A stretch of DNA of 64,000 nt from an uncultured Bacteroidia bacterium (GTDB taxonomy: Bacteria > Bacteroidota > Bacteroidia > Bacteroidales > UBA932), in assembly GCA_902773925.1 (NCBI GenBank), contig CACYGI010000001.1, positions 248,001 through 312,000 on the forward strand, in the 5' to 3' direction. This document shows, one piece after another, positions 27,075 through 33,105 of this stretch; position 1 is the first letter of the stretch, and each line of letters starts with the position of its first letter. Position numbers and translations under genes: made by a program. The notes beneath the pieces are model-generated. The model saw only the letters and a program-made list of their open reading frames with translations, was not told the origin of the DNA and did not search any database.

Positions 27075-28418
27075 TCATAAGAAGTAAGCCATGTAAGCAG
27101 GAAGGTACTTGACAGGGCCTTCATTAGCATAATCCTTAGAAAACACCAGATACCGGTCATTCGTTATCCGCGAAGAATACTTCTCGCAAAAATGGTCTAA
27201 AGATACATGTGTCTTGTAGGTGGATGATTTCACCTCGACAGGAGTAATCTTTGTTCCGCGCGAAAGGAGAAAATCAATCTCATAATTGTGCTTGCCGCTT
27301 TCTGTAGACCACGAATGGTAAAAGAGTTTGTTCCCGGATGCAGTCAGCATCTGTGCAACGATGTTTTCGTACAGATATCCAAGATTTGCCGATAACTTAT
27401 CACTCAATAGCCGTTCATAGATAACGTTCTCCGTGAATGCCTTATCCTTGAAAGCGAGTGTGACAAACAAGCCAGTATCTCCCGTAAACATCTTGTATTG
27501 CCGCAAATCTTCATTGGCTCCGAGGCCTACATTAGGATCGTCGCAATGATGGGATATATTGACCGTCATGGACTTTTCCATCTCGGAGATCAACTCAACA
27601 TAGTCTTCCGCACTGGCACCGGATATGACACTTGAAATCTGATACCTGGAGGCATTGCTATTGAGCTGGGCGGGAATGGCTGCAAATATCCGGGCTGCTT
27701 TCCCCGAAGGGTCGATCTTGCCGAAGTCCTCATCATAAAGGTCGAGAATCAAACGCTTGGAACGGTCGACGGCTTCGAAGTTGTTCGTATCCAGATAGGT
27801 ATCCACAGCCTGGGGCATGCCCCCAACAAGCATATAAAGCCTGAAATCGCGCATCATCTTCCGATGCGCTTCCTTCAACGCCTGCGGATTTTCCCAGACG
27901 GATCGCAAAAGGGGTATGGTCGCAGTATCGCCAAGGGCCCAACGGAACTCTTCGTAATCCATCGGGTACATATTGATCCGTTCCTCTTCACTGGGGATAA
28001 GAATATGCTCCGTGTTCTTGCGAATAGAGATGAGTGACCCAGTCTCTATATAGTCGTAACGGCGATCCCCCACCAGAGACTTGATGGCTTGCCGGGCAAA
28101 TGGCTGAAACTGCACCTCATCAAAAATGATAAGAGACTTTCGTTCCACCAAACGGACATTGTAGATGAGTTGCAGCCTGAGAAAGATATAATTCAGGTCT
28201 GACACGTCATTGAACAAATCACGCACTTCTCGGGGGCATTTGGTAAAGTCGATGAGGATATAGGACTCATATTCCTTGCGTGCGAACGCCTCCACGATCG
28301 TGGATTTGCCAATACGACGCGCCCCTTGTACCAGTAAAGCCGACGATCCTTTACTGGTTTGCTTCCACTTGAGCAACTGCTCATAAATCTTTCTTTTGAA
28401 AATCCGGTCTTTTGCCAT
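27075..28418 (-). CDS. AAA_14/DUF4143-family ATPase
   Basis: The product is 447 aa. Seen: Walker A GARRIGKST at 32-40, Walker B LIIFDEVQ near 95-102, the sensor GSLIS, a winged-helix-like middle part, and a C-terminal DUF4143 domain with a PD-(D/E)xK-like signature (YEIDFLLSRG then VEVKSS). These proteins are frequent and mobile in gut Bacteroidota, and their role is unsettled (possible DNA-linked or defence ATPase). Codons are AT-richer than the flanking aspS. The gene is bracketed by direct copies of one terminator and preceded by three tandem 32-33-bp repeats. This suggests it entered as a cassette. Confidence 0.85.
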   Translation of the reverse strand: MAKDRIFKRKIYEQLLKWKQTSKGSSALLVQGARRIGKSTIVEAFARKEYESYILIDFTKCPREVRDLFNDVSDLNYIFLRLQLIYNVRLVERKSLIIFDEVQFQPFARQAIKSLVGDRRYDYIETGSLISIRKNTEHILIPSEEERINMYPMDYEEFRWALGDTATIPLLRSVWENPQALKEAHRKMMRDFRLYMLVGGMPQAVDTYLDTNNFEAVDRSKRLILDLYDEDFGKIDPSGKAARIFAAIPAQLNSNASRYQISSVISGASAEDYVELISEMEKSMTVNISHHCDDPNVGLGANEDLRQYKMFTGDTGLFVTLAFKDKAFTENVIYERLLSDKLSANLGYLYENIVAQMLTASGNKLFYHSWSTESGKHNYEIDFLLSRGTKITPVEVKSSTYKTHVSLDHFCEKYSSRITNDRYLVFSKDYANEGPVKYLPAYMAYFL

Positions 28419-28463
28419 AGCGCATCATGTTTCCAGTGCGAAAGTAATCAAAAAAAAGCATTC

Positions 28464-28561
28464 TCCTCAAAATTTATTTCGAGCATTTTGCCAAAATTCT
28501 CACAATTTATTTGCTGTTCTTCCAAAAATCCTCAAATTTTATTTCGACAGGCCCGGCAAAA
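28464..28561. repeat. three degenerate 32-33-bp tandem repeats
   Basis: Units start at 28464, 28497 and 28529. Each begins with a TCCTCAAAATTTATTTCG-like core and ends in CCAAAA or GCAAAA; units 1 and 3 match best (17 of 18 core bases by eye). They lie just upstream of the ATPase gene (minus strand), where the reverse complement gives repeated TAAATTTTG, close to a -7 box. They could be operator sites or repeated promoter elements. The third unit runs into the duplicated terminator. Confidence 0.55.
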
Positions 28562-28580
28562 TCCGCCGGGCCTGTTTGTA
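28544..28580. terminator. second copy of the aspS terminator hairpin
   Basis: 37 bp identical to 26988-27024 except one base in the loop-side arm (C for T). The stem and the TGTTTGTA tail are kept. With copy 1 it forms direct repeats around the ATPase gene. Confidence 0.8.
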
Positions 28581-28596
28581 ATCAATCAAAAGTTAT

Positions 28597-28675
28597 TATA
28601 TTTGCAGTGTAAGAACAGCATGCGGGTCTTCATAAAGGGCTTCGGCCCTTCGGGGATTTCATTCTGTTCTTTTTT
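28597..28675 (+). ncRNA. candidate small RNA S1 (family I) with its promoter
   Basis: The -7 box TATATTTG (28597-28604) is followed by CAGTGT and a short transcript of about 65-70 nt. A closing stem pairs AAGAACAG (28611-28618) with CTGTTCTT (28664-28671). Inside is a 6-bp hairpin, AAGGGC-TTCG-GCCCTT (28635-28650), with a UUCG tetraloop. The closing stem runs into a T-run, so the same stem would terminate the RNA. The core CATAAAGGGCTTCGGCCC is shared with the minus-strand copies at 29650-29707 and 30371-30428. No ORF is evident. Existence as an RNA is inferred from promoter plus terminator. Confidence 0.55.
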
Positions 28676-28692
28676 ATATTAGAAACAATTGC

Positions 28693-28783
28693 TATCTTTG
28701 CAGTGTTTCGATTCCGTAGCTAATGACTACCGATTCGACGATAGAATGAGGAGTTACTTAGGTGATTCCTCAAACTTTTTTTA
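28693..28783 (+). ncRNA. candidate small RNA S2 (family II) with its promoter
   Basis: The -7 box TATCTTTG (28693-28700) is followed by CAGTGT. The 5' hairpin is a 12-bp stem with two mismatches (28708-28719 with 28727-28738), loop CTAATGA. A terminator follows: 11-bp stem 28747-28757/28762-28772 with two G-U pairs, loop TTAG, then a T7 run. The 5' hairpin and its flanks are base-for-base repeated on the minus strand at 30301-30331, but the terminator there has another sequence. So the 5' part is the conserved element and the 3' part is swapped. Confidence 0.6.
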
Positions 28784-28838
28784 GAGACCCCTCTACTATT
28801 TGTTGGGTATAATCATATTTCCATTGTTTGATTATTAG

Positions 28839-28846
28839 TAACTTTG
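28839..28846 (+). promoter_or_regulatory. -7 box for miniprotein 1
   Basis: TAACTTTG ends 7 nt before the ATG at 28854, so the miniprotein mRNA would be leaderless. Confidence 0.5.
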
Positions 28847-28853
28847 CGATGTT

Positions 28854-29006
28854 ATGGGTAAGTCTATCTGGGATATTTTGAGCGATATTTTTGCGTATTC
28901 ACCAATTGGAACCATTATTACAGTGATTGTTTCCATATGGTTTGCATACGTGCTGTTTTCTGGTGCTATTTTTAAGAGAAGCAAAGAAGAGGATAAGGCT
29001 TCCTGA
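28854..29006 (+). CDS. single-pass membrane miniprotein 1 (50 aa)
   Basis: The product is 50 aa. A short amphipathic start (MGKSIWDILSDIFAYSP), one transmembrane helix at about residues 18-40 (two Trp/Tyr belts) and a charged tail KRSKEEDKAS. It is not a shadow of another gene: it has its own -7 box and is followed by hairpins. Miniproteins 2 (29254-29421) and 3 (30453-30632) have the same plan: leaderless start, 50-59 aa, one helix, lysine-rich C-terminus. There is no clear sequence identity. This is the build of type I toxins or of small membrane-complex subunits; function is unknown. Confidence 0.6.
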   Translation: MGKSIWDILSDIFAYSPIGTIITVIVSIWFAYVLFSGAIFKRSKEEDKAS

Positions 29007-29074
29007 CAATGGCCCTGTCAGGTTCATTTTCAAGATAGAAGATTATTCCCCAAAAAACGGAATGATCACTTTTT
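29002..29074 (+). terminator. two hairpins after miniprotein 1
   Basis: CCTGACA/TGTCAGG (29002-29008/29016-29022) overlaps the stop codon. A 9-bp stem follows, GATTATTCC/GGAATGATC (29041-29049/29059-29067), with ACTTTTT. The second looks the better terminator. Confidence 0.5.
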
Positions 29075-29109
29075 CTTCTTTAAGAATAGGGAGATTATTG
29101 TAAATAAAC

Positions 29110-29197
29110 TACATTTGCAATGAGTTTCGGCCCAGACGGCGCGGTATATCCAAGCTAGGGTACTCATTTAAGGGGTGTTCGCATCCCTTATTTTTTT
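29110..29197 (+). ncRNA. candidate small RNA S3 with its promoter
   Basis: The -7 box TACATTTG (29110-29117) is followed by CAATGAG. A closing stem pairs AATGAGT (29119-29125) with ACTCATT (29162-29168) around a GC-rich interior. A terminator stem follows, AAGGGGTG-TTCG-CATCCCTT (29170-29189), with a UUCG loop and T7. It is about 75-80 nt. The start TTTGCAATGA is shared with S5 on the minus strand. The AATGAG could be a start codon, but the frame soon stops. Transcription is inferred. Confidence 0.55.
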
Positions 29198-29253
29198 AGA
29201 ATGAAAGGATAGGATATTACTTATTATCGGATTTTTTATAACTTCGCAATACT

Positions 29254-29421
29254 ATGCTTGATACATTTTACCAGATCTGTTTGATTTCACCCGTTGTGGG
29301 GTTTCTGCTGATTTTCGGTGTAATCGCTATCCCTGTGTTTGCGGTGTATCTTTTTATAAAGCTTGATCCTTTCTGGCTTCGTAAGAATAAAAGCAGCGAT
29401 CAGTCCGCAGAGTCGGAATAA
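29254..29421 (+). CDS. single-pass membrane miniprotein 2 (55 aa)
   Basis: The product is 55 aa. MLDTFYQICL is followed by a long hydrophobic helix (about residues 10-36, SPVVGFLLIFGVIAIPVFAV) and a polar tail (RKNKSSDQSAESE). A TAACTTCG sequence (29239-29246, one mismatch to the -7 box) ends 7 nt upstream, the same leaderless spacing as for miniprotein 1. No terminator of its own is seen; the S4 promoter begins 4 bp after the stop, so its mRNA may run on to the S4 terminator. Function unknown; part of the RNA/miniprotein array. Confidence 0.55.
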   Translation: MLDTFYQICLISPVVGFLLIFGVIAIPVFAVYLFIKLDPFWLRKNKSSDQSAESE

Positions 29422-29425
29422 TCAC

Positions 29426-29498
29426 TATATTTGCATCGTGGCTTGGCCTTCGGGTTAAGCACGCCTCGAGGTCGGTTTTCACTGGCCTCATTTTTTTT
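29426..29498 (+). ncRNA. candidate small RNA S4 with its promoter
   Basis: The -7 box TATATTTG (29426-29433). A first hairpin at 29437-29463 has a TTCG loop (CGTG..CTTGGCC with GGTTAAGCACG, one bulge, two G-U). The terminator GAGGTC/GGCCTC (29468-29473/29484-29489) is followed by A and T8. About 60 nt in all. It is a two-hairpin layout like S2, but the sequence is its own. Confidence 0.55.
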
Positions 29499-29512
29499 CT
29501 ACAATAGAATAT

Positions 29513-29630
29513 AAAAAGGGTAATGCACTAGGATTACCGGCAGGAAAAAGCAAAAGCCCCTCTGGGGCGCCCGGTTATGCTTGTACGCAAGGTATGGCCA
29601 CTCATCCAGAAGGACTTCATTGCAAATATA
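29513..29630 (-). ncRNA. candidate small RNA S5 with its promoter
   Basis: Minus-strand -7 box TATATTTG (29630-29623), then CAATGAAG. The interior holds GCCCC-AGA-GGGGC (29568-29556) followed by a TTTTGCTTTTT tract, and farther on GGTAAT/ATTACC (29538-29533/29524-29519) with CTTTTT; either could end it (about 70 or 105 nt). The junction between the S6 terminator and this promoter (TTTTTTATAAGAAATAATTG) is nearly the same as that before S8, so the pair order is repeated. Confidence 0.5.
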
Positions 29631-29645
29631 GCAATTATTTCTTAT

Positions 29646-29719
29646 AAAAAAGGATTGAAAATCTTCCCGTCGGGCCGAAGCCCTTATGAGAAGCCCAATC
29701 AATCCTTTCCGCAAATGTA
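29646..29719 (-). ncRNA. candidate small RNA S6 (family I rod) with its promoter
   Basis: Minus-strand -7 box TACATTTG (29719-29712). The RNA begins almost at the hairpin and is one rod: AAGGATTGA paired with TCAATCCTT (ends 29707 and 29650), inner CTTC/GAAG, and GGGC-TTCG-GCCC at the tip, then a U-run. The 58 nt from 29650 to 29707 are identical to 30371-30428, where the same rod closes the transcript of miniprotein 3. The core is homologous to S1. Confidence 0.55.
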
Positions 29720-29750
29720 GTAAATTATTTTGATTCCATATAAAAATTGC

Positions 29751-29846
29751 TATATTTGCAGTGTCAGTGATGACTAGGCTGGTAAGTTCCCAGTAGAATC
29801 GGCAATTATATATAGCAGGTTCGGGCGGCCCTCCGGGGCCGTTGCT
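29751..29846 (+). ncRNA. candidate small RNA S7 with its promoter
   Basis: The -7 box TATATTTG (29751-29758) followed by CAGTGT, the same first bases as S1, S2 and S8. A CTGG/CCAG hairpin follows. The end hairpin is GCGGCCC-TCCG-GGGCCGT (29825-29842) with a UNCG-type loop, but only a weak T-run (TGCTTATTTATT). It ends against the stop of the convergent XRE gene (29850), so it could also act as that gene's antisense 3' end. Confidence 0.4.
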
Positions 29847-29849
29847 TAT

Positions 29850-30119
29850 TTATTCCGCAACCCTTACCAGCGGCTCGCCAAGCGCTGTAGAAATCTCAGC
29901 TATGGATTTTAGCGTAAGGTTTGGAAAGCCCGTAGTCCACCGCGAAATGACGGCCTCAGAGCGCCCCATCTTTTTGGCAAGATCACGTTGTGTCATGTTC
30001 TTCTGCTTGAGAACAGTATCTATGCGCGCGATGATATCGGCCGACAGCTGCACCTCCGACATAATTTCCGGAGAAACTGCCACCATCTTTTCATTGAACC
30101 ATTCTCGCTTGTTTTTCAT
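29850..30119 (-). CDS. XRE-family HTH regulator
   Basis: The product is 89 aa. An N-terminal tail REWFNEKM.. is followed by a Cro/cI-type helix-turn-helix at about 42-63 (MTQRDLAKKMGRSEAVISRW) and two short helices. This is the layout of HigA-like antitoxins and small orphan repressors in Bacteroidota. A TACATTTG -7 box (30143-30136, minus) lies 16 nt upstream. No intact partner toxin gene is present; a broken coding stretch lies just upstream (30124-30230). It may control the surrounding RNA/miniprotein promoters, which is inference from position only. Confidence 0.85.
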   Translation of the reverse strand: MKNKREWFNEKMVAVSPEIMSEVQLSADIIARIDTVLKQKNMTQRDLAKKMGRSEAVISRWTTGFPNLTLKSIAEISTALGEPLVRVAE

Positions 30120-30123
30120 AACA

Positions 30124-30267
30124 ACATCTATATATCAAATGTAATATCTTCTACGCCTGAAATCACTTTCTCTTCTATACTAACGTACTTTTTCTTTTTT
30201 TCGCCACATTTCTGAAGAAAGAACTATGGCAAAAGATATCGACGGTAACCAATGTATCTACAAAAAA
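30124..30267 (-). pseudogene. frameshifted gene remnant upstream of the XRE gene
   Basis: On the minus strand, a frame reading ..TVDIFCHSSFFRNVAKKRK passes into another reading KKYVSIEEKVISGVEDITFDI and stops 2 bp before the last in-frame ATG region of the XRE gene. Joining needs a one-base shift within the A-rich run A7GA5 (about 30195-30207). There is no start codon upstream, because a stop lies in the S8 terminator. It looks like the tail of a small partner gene lost by decay. I do not recognise the family. Confidence 0.3.
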
Positions 30268-30346
30268 CAGGGAGAGTCATAGGGACTCTTCCTGCTATCG
30301 TCGAATCGGTAGTCATTAGCTACGGAATCGAAACACTGCAAAGGTA
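30262..30346 (-). ncRNA. candidate small RNA S8 (family II, inverted copy) with its promoter
   Basis: Minus-strand -7 box TACCTTTG (30346-30339), then CAGTGT. The 5' hairpin (30331-30301) is identical to that of S2, loop CTAATGA. The shared block covers about 44 nt and ends at CGACGATAG. The terminator then differs: CAGG-A-AGAGTC / GACTCT-C-CCTG (30294-30268) with T6. Same two-hairpin design, different 3' module. Confidence 0.6.
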
Positions 30347-30347
30347 A

Positions 30348-30429
30348 CAATTATTTCTTATACAATAAAAAAGGATTGAAAATCTTCCCGTCGGGCCGAA
30401 GCCCTTATGAGAAGCCCAATCAATCCTTT
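30348..30429 (-). repeat. second copy of the family I rod, terminator of miniprotein 3
   Basis: 30371-30428 is identical over 58 nt to 29650-29707. The repeat extends to 30348 with a 4-bp insertion (CAAT). No -7 box stands directly before it here; it follows the miniprotein 3 stop by 24 nt and ends in a U-run, so it probably terminates that mRNA, or is processed from it. Confidence 0.7.
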
Positions 30430-30452
30430 TATATAGAAGGGATTAGCAGATC

Positions 30453-30632
30453 TTAGCGTAAAATAATGGGACCTTTTTCCTCGTCAACTTTCTTCCAAAA
30501 GTGTTTCCAGACAGGGATTATGATGATAACGGAGGCGATAAGGATCAAGCAGGTGCCAGGAATCATACAGAACAAGTCCCAGGTGGCTTTTGCAAGACTG
30601 GTAATAGTATCTATGAATTCGCTACCGCTCAT
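30453..30632 (-). CDS. single-pass membrane miniprotein 3 (59 aa)
   Basis: The product is 59 aa from the ATG at 30632 (MSGSEFID). One strongly hydrophobic helix at about 24-45 (MIPGTCLILIASVIIIIPVW) and a basic/acidic tail (KHFWKKVDEEKGPIILR). The -7 box TATATTTG (30648-30641) ends 8 nt before the ATG, so the upstream in-frame codon at 30641 is not the start. The 3' end carries the family I rod. Size, topology and leaderless start match miniproteins 1 and 2. It could be a type I toxin-like peptide or a small membrane subunit. Confidence 0.65.
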   Translation of the reverse strand: MSGSEFIDTITSLAKATWDLFCMIPGTCLILIASVIIIIPVWKHFWKKVDEEKGPIILR

Positions 30633-30640
30633 AACAAGCA

Positions 30641-30685
30641 CAAATATAGCTTTTTTTCAAAAGAATGTCAAAATCGCTATATTTG
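30641..30685. promoter_or_regulatory. divergent -7 boxes for miniprotein 3 and the amidotransferase-like gene
   Basis: Minus TATATTTG at 30648-30641 and plus TATATTTG at 30678-30685, back to back 30 bp apart, each within the word GCTATATTTG. Confidence 0.6.
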
Positions 30686-30707
30686 CTGAGCTTAATTATT
30701 TTACTGT

Positions 30708-32087
30708 ATGAAAAGACGTAGTGTTTTACTGGTTTGTTCGTTGCTGATGGTTTCGGTGACGGCTTTGGCGCAGCAGGACGGGTTCTATAAGGACCTTTTC
30801 CAGGATAGCGGCATCAATCTTACTTCGCGCGTGGATCTGCCCGCGGCCCGCTTCCTCGGCCTGCGATACGAGACTTACTATTCGGCCCCGCACAACCCTA
30901 TGGAGATAACGGCCAAGGATACGGTCGAACAGACACGCATCATGGTCGGTTCGGAGATTGACCAGAACGGCGTGCTGCTCTATCCCGACGGCGCACCGCG
31001 ATTCAAGATGATATATGTCAACGGCGGCCGCGCCACGAAGCACGGCAATTCGCTGACCGAAGTGGGCCGCGAGCACATACGCCAGTTCGTCGCCGCCGGC
31101 GGCTCGTATGTCGGCAGCTGCGCGGGTTCATTTATCGCCTCGATGGGCAATGAAGCCTTCAAGAAGGATAAGAACGACCCGAAGGCGAAGCATCAGATCA
31201 CCGGCAACTTCGCTGACGGCAGCATGAAGGAGGAGTACCTGGGCGTATATCCGGCACGCACCATAAGCACCGACCGCCTCGAAAAGGACTATTACGGTTA
31301 CAAGGTATATACGGGCATCAAAGTCGTCAAGAAGAGCCCTCTGCTGAAGTATTTCAACTTCGGCGGCGATCATTATATCGACAGCGTCTATCATAACGGC
31401 GGCAGCTGGATTGCGGAAGATCCCGCAACATTCGCTCCCGGTACTGAGATTCTGCTCCGCTACGACTACGAGCCGGAGAAAGAGGCGGAGCGCATCGGGC
31501 GCGGTTCGTTCCCCGTCACCGACAAGATCAACGCCTGGGCCTACAAGAAGGACGCCCATACCGGCCGCGTCGTACTGACCGGCTCCCATCCCGAGGGTGA
31601 GATCAGCGGCGACCGCCTCGAGATGACATCGGCCCTCTTCCTCTATGCCATCGATGGAGTCGGCGCACCCGTGGTCAAGGCCAGCCTGGAGAACGGCCAG
31701 AGCCGCCAGATGGACAAGATGACCTCTGACAACGATCCGGCCTTCACGCGTATCGGCGACAAGCAGTATCATCACTTTACGGTAAATATCCCCAAGGGCG
31801 CGCGCAACATCACCGTCACGCTCGAGAGCCCCTACAAGGAGGACGACCTGTATCTGACGATGCGTCAGGGCGACTTCGCATTCCTGCGCCAGTCACTGCA
31901 TCACGATGTCGCGCTGGGCTCCAACAAGGAGATGAAGTTTGACAGCCTCAAGCCGGGCCTGTGGTACATCGGCGTATTCTGCGATACGACCGTAGATACC
32001 GTCGTTACCGACCACGGCGAGGAATACACCGGCCATCTGGAGGTGCTCAACGGAGTTCCCTATACGATCAAGGTTACCTGGGAGTAA
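30708..32087 (+). CDS. secreted class I glutamine-amidotransferase-like (BPL_N-type) protein, paralog 1
   Basis: The product is 459 aa. Signal peptide (residues 1-21, ending ALAQ). A class I amidotransferase-like domain of the BPL_N type (PF09825, from memory) covers about 25-330, with nucleophile elbow GSCAGSF (Cys138) and a GSHPE motif giving His294 and Glu296, a full Cys-His-Glu triad. A beta-sandwich resembling the pre-peptidase C-terminal domain follows (about 349-458, HHFTVNIPKGA..). Two longer paralogs in this window (34696-36804 and 45387-47528) share both domains and add a fimbrillin-like N-terminus. Substrate unknown; a role outside the cytoplasm on cell-wall or glycan amides is a guess. 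It overlaps the convergent hydrolase by 14 bp. Confidence 0.8.
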   Translation: MKRRSVLLVCSLLMVSVTALAQQDGFYKDLFQDSGINLTSRVDLPAARFLGLRYETYYSAPHNPMEITAKDTVEQTRIMVGSEIDQNGVLLYPDGAPRFKMIYVNGGRATKHGNSLTEVGREHIRQFVAAGGSYVGSCAGSFIASMGNEAFKKDKNDPKAKHQITGNFADGSMKEEYLGVYPARTISTDRLEKDYYGYKVYTGIKVVKKSPLLKYFNFGGDHYIDSVYHNGGSWIAEDPATFAPGTEILLRYDYEPEKEAERIGRGSFPVTDKINAWAYKKDAHTGRVVLTGSHPEGEISGDRLEMTSALFLYAIDGVGAPVVKASLENGQSRQMDKMTSDNDPAFTRIGDKQYHHFTVNIPKGARNITVTLESPYKEDDLYLTMRQGDFAFLRQSLHHDVALGSNKEMKFDSLKPGLWYIGVFCDTTVDTVVTDHGEEYTGHLEVLNGVPYTIKVTWE

Positions 32088-33105
32088 CAGCCAGGTCGAT
32101 AATATGCCATAAGGCGTCCAGGCAGGCGTTGCGGTCCATTCCCGTGACGCCTGCTACCATTATGGCCAGGTCTGCATACGGGAGGAAACAGCAGGCGCAG
32201 GCCTGGCGGTCGAATTCGCCGCAGGCATAAAAAACGCGCCCCAGACGGTTCTGACAGATATGCCAGCCATATCCGTAGAGAGTGATGCTGTCCGGCCTCT
32301 GCTCCTCGATGGTCAGTCCGCGATGCAGGCGGGACATCTGCGAGGGGCTAATCAGACTGCTGTCTGCGAAGCGGCCGTTGTTGAGGTGCAGCTGCAGCCA
32401 GGTGGTCATATCGACGGCCGTAGAACGAAGTCCGACAGCGGGGCCGTAAGGACCGGTCCCGTCCACCACGCCCGTGCCTGTCATACCAAGCGGCGTGAGC
32501 AGGCTGTCCTGCAGTGCCTGTGCCCAGCTGCTGCCTGTTGCACGCTCGATGATGCCGCCCGCAATGGCGTTGAGGGTGATATTTTCGCTGTAAGCGGTGC
32601 GGTACGCAAATGCCTGTGGGGTCTCTGCGAGCCGGACCAGAGGCGAAGTCAGGTCTTCGCCGGTCAGCAGCAGGGGCAGGGTGTCGCACTTCTGCAGACC
32701 GGAATTGTTGGCGCAAAGGTCGCTGACGGTCATCCTTTCGGCGGTAAAGCCGTCCTTGAGACCGAATCCGGGCACCAACGGGCTGAGTCGTGCGCTCCAG
32801 TCCAGCTTTTGCGCCCCGGCCGCCTGCGCCATCAGGGTAGAAGTAAAAGTCTGTGTAACAGCGCCGATATTGAAACTGTCGGTCACCTGGGCGTCGAATG
32901 CTTCGCACAATAAGACGCGGTCCGCTCGCGCAATGACGACCACGACGCCCTGACGGTTGATATAGTCGTAATTGGAATTGAAATAATCGCACGTGCGCTG
33001 GATCAGTATGCTCTCATCGGCCGAGCGGGCATCATTGATACGTGCCGTGGCAAGGCTTCCGCCCAGCAATGCTATAAGCGTCAAAAGATATCTCAGCGTT
33101 TTCAT
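32074..33105 (-). CDS. class C beta-lactamase-like protein without catalytic residues
   Basis: The product is 343 aa with a signal peptide (MKTLRYLLTLIALLGGSLATA). The fold is that of class C serine hydrolases, but all three motifs are lost: SxxK is Ala82-V-T-Gln85, YxN is Tyr172-S-Glu, and HxG is Ala-Cys-Gly. The equivalent positions in the upstream gene (82 and 85) carry Ser and Lys. So it is a pseudo-enzyme, perhaps a binding or regulatory partner. The start overlaps the stop of the active hydrolase by 4 bp (ATGA). The frame is intact without stops, which argues against simple decay. It overlaps the convergent gene by 14 bp. Confidence 0.85.
   Translation of the reverse strand: MKTLRYLLTLIALLGGSLATARINDARSADESILIQRTCDYFNSNYDYINRQGVVVVIARADRVLLCEAFDAQVTDSFNIGAVTQTFTSTLMAQAAGAQKLDWSARLSPLVPGFGLKDGFTAERMTVSDLCANNSGLQKCDTLPLLLTGEDLTSPLVRLAETPQAFAYRTAYSENITLNAIAGGIIERATGSSWAQALQDSLLTPLGMTGTGVVDGTGPYGPAVGLRSTAVDMTTWLQLHLNNGRFADSSLISPSQMSRLHRGLTIEEQRPDSITLYGYGWHICQNRLGRVFYACGEFDRQACACCFLPYADLAIMVAGVTGMDRNACLDALWHIIDLAVTPR

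Noticed and set aside
28464..28561. Tandem repeats as a CRISPR array
   Set aside because: Units are degenerate along their full length, with no separate spacers and no cas genes nearby.
28597..29846. Retron or tracrRNA-like RNAs
   Set aside because: No reverse transcriptase or Cas effector gene is present, and the RNAs end in ordinary terminators.
32074..33105. Inactive class C hydrolase as a decaying pseudogene
   Set aside because: The frame is intact, the signal peptide is kept and the start is coupled to the upstream gene; loss of all three motifs with a stable fold fits a pseudo-enzyme better.
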